From Welwitschia mirabilis (Eukaryota > Gnetophyta > Gnetopsida > Welwitschiales): a stretch of 62,735 nt of DNA. Location: positions 228,697,700 to 228,760,434 of the forward strand of contig JBOZIK010000001.1 in assembly GCA_051453625.1 (NCBI GenBank). Direction: 5' to 3'. Shown in pieces: positions 49,200 through 61,889 of the stretch. Under the pieces are notes generated by a model. The model was given only the letters and a program-made list of their open reading frames with translations, had not been told where the DNA came from and made no database searches. The first letter of the stretch is position 1, and every line of letters starts with the position of its first letter. A program made the translations under genes and the position numbers.

Positions 49200-49620
49200 C
49201 GCTACTAAAAAAGAAAGCTTTTAGGGCTTTTATAAATGTTATAAGTTCCTTAAAAAATACTTTTTATGGCATTTTAATAAAAATGCCCTAATGATAATTT
49301 TCAGAATTTTTTGGGATATTTATCATGATAAATGCTCTTATTAATTACTAATAGGGCATTTGTAAATAAATTTCCATATTGTGATAAATTTTCTAGTTAA
49401 TAATTTGGACATATTATAATAAATGCCCTTTTTATTGGCTAAGAGAAGTAATCAACATGACTAATAGGGAATTTATAAATAGACAATCTAATTAAGATAG
49501 AAGAAATCATTGATTAGGAAATTTTTATATAAACATGTTATTGGAAGAAATTAGGGAATTTTTTAATAAACTCCCTTATTGCTATCTAATGATGTATTAT
49601 ATATAACTGCCCTTATTCCC
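49200..49620. repeat. CACTA left end with subterminal palindromic repeats
   Basis: After the terminus, short related units repeat in both orientations: GGCATTTTAATAAAAATGCCC near 49270-49290 is a palindrome, then GATATTTATCATGATAAATG near 49315, TAGGGCATTTGTAAATAAAT near 49350, TAATAAATGCCC near 49420, TAGGGAATTTATAAATA near 49467 and AGGGAATTTTTTAATAAACT near 49553. The core is GGGCATTT or its complement AAATGCCC. Subterminal repeats of this kind bind the element's own accessory protein in En/Spm. Confidence 0.6.
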
Positions 49621-51574
49621 ATATTATTCCAAGTTTAATTCTAATTAAATAGATGTAGTTTGATAGAGAAACCACAAAACAGTTCAAATAAGTGTTTGAG
49701 TTATCAAATGTCTAAAGGAGAAGAATTATTAAAGACCTTAATTTCAAATGCAAGACATTTGATAGAGGAGCTCTAATTTCAAGAGTCTAATGAAGGAGGA
49801 TTCAAAACAATGATAGATGGAACACCAGAAAAATGGAATATCATAACTTCTATTAGAGCTTCCAATAGCTAAGGATAAATCATTTTAAATCTTTAAGTTT
49901 AGAGTTTATGTTAATTTTAATTTCATTTTGTTTTTTATTTTAATGTTAAAGCAAAGCTTTCAAAACATAGTTTCAAAGTATGCACAACTAATATTATAAC
50001 ATTTGGAACTATAACTTCTTTACATAAATCTCAATTTTGAGATCTAATAAAGAATCATTTCTGAAATTAAATTTTTTAGGAGCTAATTTTCAACTATAAA
50101 TTGATTCCACAACCTAGGGTTTCAAACTCTAAAACATCATTATTGATGACTATTTTGAAACGTGTAATATTTTTTAAGTTGATTGATAGTATTAAGTTTA
50201 ATCTTCTGGATGTAATACTATGTATTACTATTTTTGATATTATTTTTCTATTTATGCTCGATGTTGAACTAATATTTGTTACTAATTTTGATTTCTATCT
50301 TATAGCTCTTAGCTTTTAATTTATTCTTGATTCTTAATTAAAAAGTCAAATTGAAATTTTAGATAGCTAGGATCTAGAAATGTATAGGTGACACAGGGTT
50401 TGGAACTACAACTTTAATTAATCATGATTTTATAATCTAACCTAAAAATAGTATTTATTAAAAGTATAGATTGTTTAATGTAGCTCTAATCTAAAGAATT
50501 ATGATGAAAACATGGAGAAGATAGTATGCAATATAAATGATATCTACTAAAAGGCCTCAGAAGTTGGGACTTTGAGACATTTTCTAAGAATATTAAGAAG
50601 GATAATACATACCTAATTTATCTCTATAACTAAAAATAAATTTATAAGGTATTCTTAGAGTGAAGGCTTAAACATACATATCCATACATCCTAATCCTCT
50701 AGTATCAAGATAAAACTTGGAGTTATAAGGTCTATGTGGATAAGTCCTGGGCTAAGATCTCCACCCAAGAAAAATGCCTCTTGTTCATAAGGGGAGATAT
50801 AATGAAGGTAATCTTAGGATCTTTTAAGACAAAATAATTAAACATCTTAGTATTTATATCTTAAACTCACAGTTGACTTCTTTGTATGTATATATGACAA
50901 ATAAAATTAAAACTAAATTTTAATCAATTTAGTTCTTAGTCTTTGATTGTAATGTTTTACTACTTATAGTTTGATAGTGCAGTTGGTTTTCTCTGTAGCA
51001 TATGTAATGTATAGACTAGGTCTAAATTCTTATATTAACATAATATTTAACATTCAAATATCCTTCAATTTGATAATGAAACTAGACTTTCACTCTAATT
51101 AAACTTTGTAAGTTTTCCATTTTAAATTATATATGGATGTTTTATAGCAACTAAAGTTTAACTCTAGTTGTTTATATGGAAAAATATTTGAGGTTCTAAT
51201 TTTTAAGATATTATAGTCTAAGTTCTTTTAATATTTATTAAAAGATTTATTTTTCTTACTAAACTTAATATTACAAGAGTCTTAAAAGTCCTAGAAACTT
51301 AAAAAGTTTGATCCTTTTTTTAGAGGATGAAGCTTAATATTTTAAGCTCAATATTTTACCTACAATCATGAATAATTTGATGAAATAATTTACATATTTC
51401 TAGACAAAATGGAGTAACTAGTCATATGAAATCTAAATAAACTAAATCTAGGATGTCTTGGTAGTTTTACACTTCATGCCTCTAAAAATGTACCCTTTTG
51501 AAAACTCACCAGTCTTTTGTAATGCATTTGGACAAGTCACAAATCTAGTAGTATGAATTTGGAAATTTGAACTC
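49621..51574. other. CACTA interior, no gene recognised
   Basis: AT-rich, with only short chance frames. The 72-codon frame at 50101-50319 is hydrophobic and unrecognised. If the left-end call is right, this would be the untranslated leader or captured DNA. Confidence 0.35.
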
Positions 51575-51690
51575 ACCAAGATAACTTTTGGTCATATTCA
51601 TATGTAAAACTCATCAAACTTGTTAAACTCCCTAAATCTGATGAGTTTAACAAGATTAATAAGTTTACATATCTAAAAGTTAAGTCTAAT
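51575..51690. repeat. Imperfect inverted repeat (hairpin)
   Basis: Arms of about 30 bp (51600-51630 and 51643-51672) with a perfect core CTTGTTAAACTC / GAGTTTAACAAG and outer ATATGTAAA / TTTACATAT, loop of 12 bp. Further out, AACTTTTGG and CTAAAAGTT are also roughly complementary. Confidence 0.7.
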
Positions 51691-52196
51691 AATTGTACTT
51701 TGTATAGGAAATGATTAATTTTTACCAAATGTTCCATCACCTCATATAGTTTAATATATTTATATTAAATATATAGGAAATGATTAATTTGTGATTTTGA
51801 TCGAGAACATAAAATAACATATGAAGAAGTTTCTCTAAGAGATTATTTTAAAAAAGAAAAAAAAGGCACTAAATTTATTTTAGTATTTATTTTGTCAAGG
51901 TTATTACTTTCTCATACGAAATCCTTTTAACATGCTGCAGGATGTTTTGAAATCATTATTTTTAGAATAATCAAATAGCATTAGGACATCATTTATCTAG
52001 GAGGTTACCTAATAGGAGAAACTAAGCCAAGTTTTCTCCAAAAAAAAAGAATTATCATGAATATTTTAAGCATTATTTTAATCTAGTTGTTATATCATTA
52101 AATATTTATAGATTGAAATACAAAAGTATAGGTTCTACATGTTGAAACAAAATTAATATTTTATTGGTATTACTTTTAAGTAATTTTTTGTATAGC

Positions 52197-52769
52197 NNNN
52201 NNNNNNNNNNNNNNNNNNNNNNNNNNNNNNNNNNNNNNNNNNNNNNNNNNNNNNNNNNNNNNNNNNNNNNNNNNNNNNNNNNNNNNNNNNNNNNNNNNNN
52301 NNNNNNNNNNNNNNNNNNNNNNNNNNNNNNNNNNNNNNNNNNNNNNNNNNNNNNNNNNNNNNNNNNNNNNNNNNNNNNNNNNNNNNNNNNNNNNNNNNNN
52401 NNNNNNNNNNNNNNNNNNNNNNNNNNNNNNNNNNNNNNNNNNNNNNNNNNNNNNNNNNNNNNNNNNNNNNNNNNNNNNNNNNNNNNNNNNNNNNNNNNNN
52501 NNNNNNNNNNNNNNNNNNNNNNNNNNNNNNNNNNNNNNNNNNNNNNNNNNNNNNNNNNNNNNNNNNNNNNNNNNNNNNNNNNNNNNNNNNNNNNNNNNNN
52601 NNNNNNNNNNNNNNNNNNNNNNNNNNNNNNNNNNNNNNNNNNNNNNNNNNNNNNNNNNNNNNNNNNNNNNNNNNNNNNNNNNNNNNNNNNNNNNNNNNNN
52701 NNNNNNNNNNNNNNNNNNNNNNNNNNNNNNNNNNNNNNNNNNNNNNNNNNNNNNNNNNNNNNNNNNNNN
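52197..52769. other. Assembly gap, 573 N
   Basis: Sequence unknown. The open frames spanning it are artefacts. Confidence 0.95.
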
Positions 52770-53905
52770 AATGCTTAAAAGTTTAAATAATTAAAAGTTA
52801 AAGAGGACAATCACTAATACTCATACATTTATGCATATCACAAATATTACTGTTATTTTTTTGAAAATATACCACTTAGATTAAACTCAAAAATGTTGTT
52901 TATCATGTTTAAATACATGAAAATGCTTCAAATTAATGAAACGTACATGCTATTCCAAACCTTTTAAGCCTTTCTAAGTTTACATTGAGTCTACCAAGTT
53001 TTGTTAAGAATTTGAGTTTAGATTATTTTTTCAAGTTTAGCAATGATTTCAAGTATAGTAATTATAGTTTCAATACAAAATATTTATAAAAATCCAAAAA
53101 GACTATAAAAATATTTAACAAAAGCACCTTATGTTGAAGCAGTTTATTCATGATGCAATGTCCAATGCCTATTTATTATTGTCATGATTGCATGTAACAA
53201 CTTTAGTAATCATGGGGAATAAAAAAATTAATTTTTAAGTTGGTTCATCATTTTTATTCACAATTTATTTAGCAATAAAGCTAAGTTAATGCTATTCATT
53301 AATACACTTCCTAGGAGATAACTTTTTCCTTTTTCATACTTCTTCTTCCTTTGTCTTATACTTTTATCCATATAACTTTGTATTTCTAGTTTCTTAAATG
53401 CCATAGCATTTCTGATTTGAAGACATATTTTACAATAGTTTTTCAAATAACTAAATGCATTGGAAATATTAAAAGTGGATTAGTGAATCTAGGGTTTGGA
53501 TTTTAATGTGCACAGTGATAAACAAAGGGGCAGTTTCACCTCTAGCATTGCTTTCATGCATTTGAGTGTTTTCTTTTTTGTGGATTTTCCCTACAAGTGC
53601 TTTTTTGGTGTCTTTATAGAGGCAATTTTCAGTTTTGTTAGGGTTATTTCTATAGTGCATCTTCAACATGCTTTTCAAATTGAGACTGTGCTCTCCAATG
53701 ATGGTGGAATTATCATGTACTAAATCTTATGTGGAATTAGTGGGAGAAAGCAAACCTTAAAGTTTTTCTAACTTAGATTTTAGTTTCAAGCATGAAGAAG
53801 ATATCATTTGTGTAAAGATGTCCATCAACTACTCTAAGCATCTAGAAGCTTATTTTAGAAATAATCTCATTAATAATTTTCAATCCTCAAGAGGGCTTCT
53901 ATTCA
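52770..53905. other. Unassigned; a few small unrecognised frames
   Basis: Small open frames lie at 53258-53446 (minus, 62 codons, a basic stretch RQRKKKYEKGK) and at 53469-53723 in overlapping frames on both strands. None matches a family I know. They could be chance or worn captured exons inside the CACTA element. Confidence 0.3.
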
Positions 53906-54589
53906 NNNNNNNNNNNNNNNNNNNNNNNNNNNNNNNNNNNNNNNNNNNNNNNNNNNNNNNNNNNNNNNNNNNNNNNNNNNNNNNNNNNNNNNNNNNNNNN
54001 NNNNNNNNNNNNNNNNNNNNNNNNNNNNNNNNNNNNNNNNNNNNNNNNNNNNNNNNNNNNNNNNNNNNNNNNNNNNNNNNNNNNNNNNNNNNNNNNNNNN
54101 NNNNNNNNNNNNNNNNNNNNNNNNNNNNNNNNNNNNNNNNNNNNNNNNNNNNNNNNNNNNNNNNNNNNNNNNNNNNNNNNNNNNNNNNNNNNNNNNNNNN
54201 NNNNNNNNNNNNNNNNNNNNNNNNNNNNNNNNNNNNNNNNNNNNNNNNNNNNNNNNNNNNNNNNNNNNNNNNNNNNNNNNNNNNNNNNNNNNNNNNNNNN
54301 NNNNNNNNNNNNNNNNNNNNNNNNNNNNNNNNNNNNNNNNNNNNNNNNNNNNNNNNNNNNNNNNNNNNNNNNNNNNNNNNNNNNNNNNNNNNNNNNNNNN
54401 NNNNNNNNNNNNNNNNNNNNNNNNNNNNNNNNNNNNNNNNNNNNNNNNNNNNNNNNNNNNNNNNNNNNNNNNNNNNNNNNNNNNNNNNNNNNNNNNNNNN
54501 NNNNNNNNNNNNNNNNNNNNNNNNNNNNNNNNNNNNNNNNNNNNNNNNNNNNNNNNNNNNNNNNNNNNNNNNNNNNNNNNNNNNNNNNN
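53906..54589. other. Assembly gap, 684 N
   Basis: Ends directly against the (CT)n run, which probably caused the break. Confidence 0.95.

Positions 54590-54659
<70 letters not shown>
54590..54659. repeat. (CT)n microsatellite, at least 35 units
   Basis: A perfect CT run of 70 bp beginning at the gap edge. The R-E or L-S frames through it are artefacts. Confidence 0.97.
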
Positions 54660-54664
<5 letters not shown>

Positions 54665-57600
54665 TGTGTGTATGTATATATAGGTGTAACCCTAACAAAT
54701 GATTTCCTTTCATTCCATCATTTTTGAAAAGATCCTAGTTTTGATTCATATCTTAAACCCTCACATGCTTGAAGTGTTTATTAAACTTGATAGTAATATA
54801 GATTAAATGGTAAAAATGGCAATGGCTAAACTATGTGCTTACATGAAATCAAATAGCTTCAAAGAAAAAAAGCTAATCTTGGATACTACATGGAGGGAAT
54901 TGGTTTTGAATCTAAAAATTAAAAATATTCCCTTGTAATGTTTGAAGTGCGTGAAAGTGTGCATACAATGGATAAATGCAAGAAAAATAAAAAAAGTATA
55001 AAAAATGACTAATAATAAGTTAAGAAAAAATATCATAAAAAGAAACTAGCTTAGGTTCTAAACAATGATCCAATCACTCAAGTAAATAAATATGATACTC
55101 TATTAAAGGAAGAACTAGAAAATATGTAGAGAAATGAAACAAAAAATATATGGAAAATAGCTACATAGGATAAGTATCACATTAAACACATCTAGAACAT
55201 GCCAGTTCACTCTTCCAAATCACAATAGCCATCAAAAATGGAAATGGGATTAAAGAAAAAATATAATGGTAATAGTGTGGAGGAGCATATTTTAAATGCA
55301 CTAACAATTAGTAGAACTTAAAAAACTAGATAGATAGATAGAATAATTAAAATGAATACTAGAAAAGGTAAAATTAAGAAGAAAACAAAGGAGAACATCT
55401 AAAATGATAAGTAATCTTAACTCTCCTTCTAACGATTATTTTCTGAAATTAGATAGGCCTTGAAATTAACTAGAAATTCTCATCTTTAGAGTCTCATAAA
55501 TACCATTTTGTTGTAAATGTATTAGGATATGCTATTTTATGGTTTATTTCTTATTGTAATTGGAAAAAATGGCTAACTAAATTGATTTTTGAGCCTTTAA
55601 TTATCAGCAGGGTTTCTACCATGCTTGGAAAAATAGCTTTTAATCTATGTTGTGTCTTCTCTTATCTTATGTTATAATATAATATATACTTATCATTTCT
55701 CCAAAAAAAACCTAAATGCAGGATTATAAAAATTTGTTAAATAAAATTGAAGTGAAGTTAATGAGTCTTGATTTTCATGAATTGTACATTACATAGCCTT
55801 TATAGTTTACAATGAAGAATGTTGAACTTTCCTCTAATATAGTAGAATAATGGATGACATGATAGCATGAGTCAGTCTAATAATAGACATCTATACATTT
55901 TTACTAAGAGTAATTATATGAGGCATAGTATGATGTAGTATAAACTATGTAATGAAGTTAATTCAAGTGTCATATCTTATGTGACACATGTAGTGATGCA
56001 CATAGAGCTAGCAACAACTATGCCTTTAGGATGTGATATTTGAAGAAATTCTTGTAGAAGCATGAAAAAATCTATAGAATCTAATAATAATAAAGGACAA
56101 GTGGCTGAGATACATACTCTAGTAGGTTCAATGATGAATTTTAACTCTTTCCATATGGAAATGCTTCACTTTCCATGATGAAATCTCTTATTCATTCAAC
56201 ATACTAGTTTTTTAATTAGGTGGTATTAAATTACTTTTTATAAATGCTAGTATAATTTTAGCTGATAGTACTGTAGAATTCCCTATAATTATCCATTATA
56301 GCTATGTGTTAATATTAGTAAGCCTATGCTTTGGCTTACTTTACAAGTGGGATGGAGGTAGTCTTTGGGCCTCAATTATAACATTTAATTACTTCTAAAT
56401 AAACAACTATATGATATCATCATGGATGTAGGATTGAATTGTTAAATCACATATACTTTTATTTTTTTTATTATAATTTTAGTTTCTTTTATATTTTTAT
56501 TTATCATATTTTAGTCCTTCATAGAGATGGAATATTTTAAGGCATTATCTATAATACTGTAAGAGACCTCTTTTCCTTGAGGAAACTAGTATTTAATTTT
56601 TGCACCCCTATTTGTGTGTATGTTGGTAAATTCATTTATGCACATGCATGGAAGATATCTATACATGTAATTTTGAGAAGCTAATTTTTCTAATTTGGTA
56701 TTTTGGATCATCATGTACTTGTATATGCATCTAAAAGAGTTAGAAAGAACTATATGATACCCACTAATTCTTAATGGAGTCCCTTCATAAGAAATGATTA
56801 TAGCTTTTTACATTTCAAAGTATTTCTATAGGGTGATAAGTCAATATCCAACAAGAGTATCATCTCTATCAAAGTATTTCTACAAGATTACTCTCTAAAT
56901 AATGTTATGATGACTTCATTTACAAGACTTATTATATAATGGTATATATGAAATCTTTAAGTTTCTTTTAACTCTCTCTAAATTAGAGAGGAAGTAGTGC
57001 TATATTAAATTCTTTCTAATATGAAATGTCTCAGTTATATGTTTGATCTCTCAGAAATGTGATAATAGCCTTGGATTAAAGGGTTGATTTATATAACCTT
57101 TATTAGATATGATTTATTAAATTATTTTAAGTTATGTCCTATTATGATGAATTTCTCAAAACATTCTTTTATAACCATTTTATACAAATATAGATGCTAA
57201 AATTATCAATGCACATATGAGCTGAGGACTTTAACATACTAATATTTTAGAAGTGAAGATCCAATAGTAGCCAAAATAAATATATTATTGCGTAGCCTAC
57301 ATATATTAGCAAATTAGCAACTAAATTCATACTTTCTATATTTCACGTGTAATGTTTAATGGTATCTCCTATCTTAGCATCTTGCACTCTTTCTATGATA
57401 TTATTCATTAGGATTTTTAATTAATAAAGTAATTTAGCATTCCACTATAATTAGTTAATTTAATATTATATTAATATTAAACTACTTAATAATTATTTTG
57501 CATTCTTACAAGTGTTAATATTCCTCTATGATAATTTATCTAGTTTTACAATTATTATAGGAACACATCTAATGACATTGTTAAATCTTTCATCATCATT

Positions 57601-58249
57601 TGATGGATCCATTTATGTGAGGAATAAGAGATGAATGTTTATGGGTAGGTATTAAATAACTAAGTAAATTTAAAGGTATAACTCCAATGTTAAAGACTAT
57701 TATGTAATTATTTTTCTAATATTAATATGTGTAGGTTATATGAGAAGTATGAAAATGGTGTGAAGAAGTTTATATAATTTGCAAGTAACAATACTATTAG
57801 TTCTTAAGACATATTCTATTCATGTCTAAAATGCTATAACATTTGTTATTAATAGCAAAATATAGTTTTAAGCTTTTTTAATTTAAAGGCATGGAGCATA
57901 CTTACATAACATAGATCATGCATGGGAAAATGTCAGAAGAACATTATGACTAATCTAGTTGTAATAATATATTATAAGATGATCCTATTTTTAGGGTGAA
58001 AGAATTCTTAATGTTCTTTAATATTGATGAGTAATCACATGAATAAAAAAATACCATTAATGTCTCTAATTATGATCATTTGAATGGTGATTAAAAAAAT
58101 AAAATAGGATAAGTTAATCAAAGAAACTTAGAAGCCATTATACCCTAGTTTCATAAAATATTCAAAATTTCTATGATTATTAAATTCCTTACCATCAAAG
58201 CAACAGGTGGCTGGTCAAGTACAATGTTTTCAATTTTTCTTAATCTCTT
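54660..58249. other. Long stretch without recognisable gene
   Basis: 3.6 kb of AT-rich DNA with stops in all frames. I found no LTR end, primer site or conserved protein motif. It precedes the transposase and could hold its 5' exons, an insertion, or captured DNA. Confidence 0.4.
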
Positions 58250-60430
58250 ACATGAATCTTTTCTATAAGGTAATAAAATCTCAAGTTATTATGACCAATT
58301 GAAAAGAATTCTTCACTCCTTAGGTATGAAATGTGATCAAATACATGCATTCCCTAAGGATTGTGTATCATATTGGAAGGAGCATTAGAAGAAAAATAAA
58401 TGTCCTTAGTGTGGTGCATACAGATAGATATCAAAGAGTTTTCATAAGGATAGTAAGCCAAATAAAAGATTATCTACCAAAGTGCAGTGATACTTTCCAT
58501 TAATTTCAAGGCTTAAAAGACTTAATGCATCACCCACAAGAGTGGAAAATATGATATGACATTTCAAAAGATAAATAGATCATTTTATAATTTAACATCC
58601 AACATATTCTATCTTATGAAAAAATATTGATGAATCATATGATGATTTTAAATTTAATCCTAGACATGTAAGACTTGGTATTGCAATAGATGGATTTAGT
58701 CCTTTTTGGATGCTTTCCACTTCTTATAGTTGTTGGCTAGTTATGATGGTTGTTTATAATTTACCACCTTGATTATGCATGAAAAGGTCTTATGGAATAC
58801 TTTTTTACTCATGCTTCAGCTTAAGCAATCATGAAAAGATATCAATGTATACCTTAACCTCTTGTTGAAGAATTGAAGCTACTATGATATGAGGAAGTAG
58901 AAGCATATGATACATTTAAAAATAAGTTATTTACCATGAAAGTAGTGATGCTTTAGATAATAAATGATTTTATAGCATATAAAAATGTCTTAGAATGTAG
59001 TATAAAGGAAATATTAGCATGTCCCATATGTGCTCATAAGACCAATTCTCTATGGTTACCTCATAGTAGGAAACATTAGTACCATAGAAGATTCCTTAAT
59101 AGTAATCATAGGTATAAATGAATGAAAAGATCTTTTGATGAAAAATCAGTAGCAAAAGAAGAAGAACTCATGCCATTAAGTAGTGAAGAAATTCTTTTTT
59201 AACTTGATATCATGAGCTTTACTTGGGGAGAGTGCATTTCTACACATAAGCAAAAGAAGATAAACATGATAAAACATGAGAAGAAAACAAAAAAAGCCAT
59301 TTAAAGATCACTCCATCTAATAAATTTAAAAGCTCATAAAACAAAGTTAATTTATGCATTCTAGAAGAATAACATAATAATAAATGAAAAAAGAGATTAA
59401 TAATATTTACTCTCCCATATTATAAACATTTATAAGATATTTTGATAATAAATTTTTTTCCTTTATTTTACTTTCATTAATATCTTTTTCATTTCTAACA
59501 TGTACACAAGATCATGATATCCAACACAATTTTGATGTTATGCATATTGAAAATAATGTTTGTGATAGCTTGCTAAGCACTACCCTAAATGTTGAAGAAA
59601 AGTCAAAGGACAAGCTTAAAGCATAAATGTATCTCAAAGAGTTAGGTATTAGAGATGAACTTTTATCCATTATAATAAATAATGGTAATAAGGATTCCTT
59701 CCACTTGCTAGTTTTGCAATATAAGTTAAAAAAAAGAAGGAATTATTTTCTTAATATTATATTAGAGTTGAAATTTCAGATGGGTATGGATCAAATATTT
59801 ATAGGTGTATTCTACAAAAAGAACATGGACTTTTTAAGCTTAAAGAGTCATGACCACCATGTTATTTTGAAACTAATTCTTCCTACTTCTTTACATAACT
59901 TACTTTCATCAAGGTATGTTCTTCAATAAGTCAATTGTATCTATTTTTTAAGGAATGTTATTATAAGAAAATTAATATATAAATTTTAAGAGAACTAAAA
60001 TCAATATTGTTAACATACTTTATGATCTTAAGAAAGTATTTCCAATAACTTTCTTTAATATTATGATGCATTTACCTATTCATCTAGTAAGGGAGGTTAG
60101 GTTTTATGGGCTTATTCAATATTAATGGATGTAGCCTATAAAATGATAATAAGAATACTTATTCTTTTAGTAAAAAAATATAGATTTTTAAAAATTATGA
60201 AATAACTATACATTTTTGACATATCTACCATTTAGATTCTTGAAAGTTTTAATGGGGTATGTCAGAAACAAGAATAAACTAAAGGAATGTATTTCAAATG
60301 CACTTATTATAGAGGATAAATTAAGATTTTACATGAAGTACATAATAAATATTAAAATATTTGAAAATGATTACAACAAAATGAATTTCTTGATAATGAA
60401 TCTAGTAAATCATCTATATGTCTAGAAGGA
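58250..60430 (+). pseudogene. TNP2-type CACTA transposase pseudogene
   Basis: Blocks of the plant TNP2 (Transposase_21) family appear in order: KYMHSLRIVYHIG and KCGAYR near 58340-58425; LSTKVQ, then YFPLISRLKRL near 58470-58520; VRLGIAIDGFSPF-like text near 58670-58705 with a frame change; STSYSCWLVMM then YNLPP to 58770; ACPICAHKTNSLWLPHSRKH near 59015-59080; DIQHNFDVMHIENNVCDSLL near 59515-59575, carrying a histidine-aspartate block conserved in the family; LKELGIRDELL at 59633-59665; LKSHDHHVILKLILP near 59840-59885. The DUF4218-like C-terminal part follows (MGYVRNKNKLKECI near 60252-60290). Stops sit at expected tryptophan or arginine positions, for example TAG at 58425-58427. About 59150-59500 looks like an intron or lost segment. 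The frame at 59627-59929 is the longest intact piece. Confidence 0.88.
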
Positions 60431-60899
60431 ATATCACTAACAGCTATAGAAAGAATTCTATTGTGTGAAATAGAAATTGAATAAGCACATAGATATGTAT
60501 TATTTAATAACTCTTGCATTGAATCATATGTAATGTAAGTCAATAAAAATTTTATATTTTATTATTATAATATACGTTTTTAACTTTGTATGTGTATAGT
60601 CAACACCTTGTAGAGGATTTCCATGGATGACAAAATCTTCATAGCTTCAAATGCATAGAGATCACTTTACCACTTAGTTTAAAGAACATGTAACATATAA
60701 TGCATTCTTTGTAAAGTTATTAATATTTTATAATTTTAATGATTAATATATACATATATAATTCAAGTAGGCATGCACTAAGGTATAAGGGATACCTAAT
60801 TAATGGGTATTATATTTCATGTAAAGTAGAGAAATGTAAAATTATCATTTCAAAATAGTGAAGTTCTTGTAATTGCAATACCACTTGTGTATCAAGTGT

Positions 60900-61200
60900 A
60901 AAAGATAATAATCCTATAAGTAATAACATAAAATGCTATGACGTCTTGAAAGATATAGTTGTATTTGATAATAATTCCATATACAATGTTGTGATCTTCA
61001 AATGTGAATGGTTAGATATTCTTAAATAAGATAATATCAAAAAGGATGAGTATGGTTTCACACTTTTTGACATAAGAAAATATGTCAAGCATGATCATGA
61101 ATAATTTAAACAATTCATATTATCTAGTCATACATCATAGGTTTTCTTTACAAAAGACATTGAGGATTATTTATGTAGCATTATAGCATCATTTAACCCA
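60900..61200 (+). pseudogene. DUF4216-like segment of CACTA transposase
   Basis: The plus-strand frame near 60958-61170 reads VVFDNNSIYNVVIFKCEWLD, then KKDEYGFTLFDIRKYV and, after a stop, SSHTS followed by VFFTKDIEDY. This is the order of the DUF4216 domain that follows TNP2 and DUF4218 in plant CACTA transposases (a cysteine-tryptophan-aspartate block, then D-E-Y-G-F-T). It supports a single transposase gene on the plus strand reaching at least 61200. Confidence 0.75.
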
Positions 61201-61439
61201 AGACATATTTATGATAAGAGTTAAAATAAAGAATTCTCTAAAGTAGAATAAGATAGGAAAGATAATTTGGCATTCTTACATCACAGGTATCTCCTTAATA
61301 AGGAGAATGATGCAAAAATTAAAAACATGAACTAAACTAATACAGATTTTGAGGGTACTATAGTTGATCCTTTGAATTTTCAAGCTCCACCTTCATCATA
61401 GTATGTATGTTATAAAACAATATACCTCAATGAATTTCA

Positions 61440-61843
61440 NNNNNNNNNNNNNNNNNNNNNNNNNNNNNNNNNNNNNNNNNNNNNNNNNNNNNNNNNNNNN
61501 NNNNNNNNNNNNNNNNNNNNNNNNNNNNNNNNNNNNNNNNNNNNNNNNNNNNNNNNNNNNNNNNNNNNNNNNNNNNNNNNNNNNNNNNNNNNNNNNNNNN
61601 NNNNNNNNNNNNNNNNNNNNNNNNNNNNNNNNNNNNNNNNNNNNNNNNNNNNNNNNNNNNNNNNNNNNNNNNNNNNNNNNNNNNNNNNNNNNNNNNNNNN
61701 NNNNNNNNNNNNNNNNNNNNNNNNNNNNNNNNNNNNNNNNNNNNNNNNNNNNNNNNNNNNNNNNNNNNNNNNNNNNNNNNNNNNNNNNNNNNNNNNNNNN
61801 NNNNNNNNNNNNNNNNNNNNNNNNNNNNNNNNNNNNNNNNNNN
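61440..61843. other. Assembly gap, 404 N, with duplicated flanks
   Basis: The 46 bp before it (61394-61439) and after it (61844-61889) are identical. Confidence 0.95.
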
Positions 61844-61889
61844 CATCATAGTATGTATGTTATAAAACAATATACCTCAATGAATTTCA

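Noticed and set aside
53818-54713. Long open frames on both strands spanning 53906-54589, including an R-E repeat protein
   Set aside because: They consist of N gap and a CT microsatellite, so no real coding evidence exists. The same applies to frames across the gaps at 34975, 37767, 52197 and 61440.
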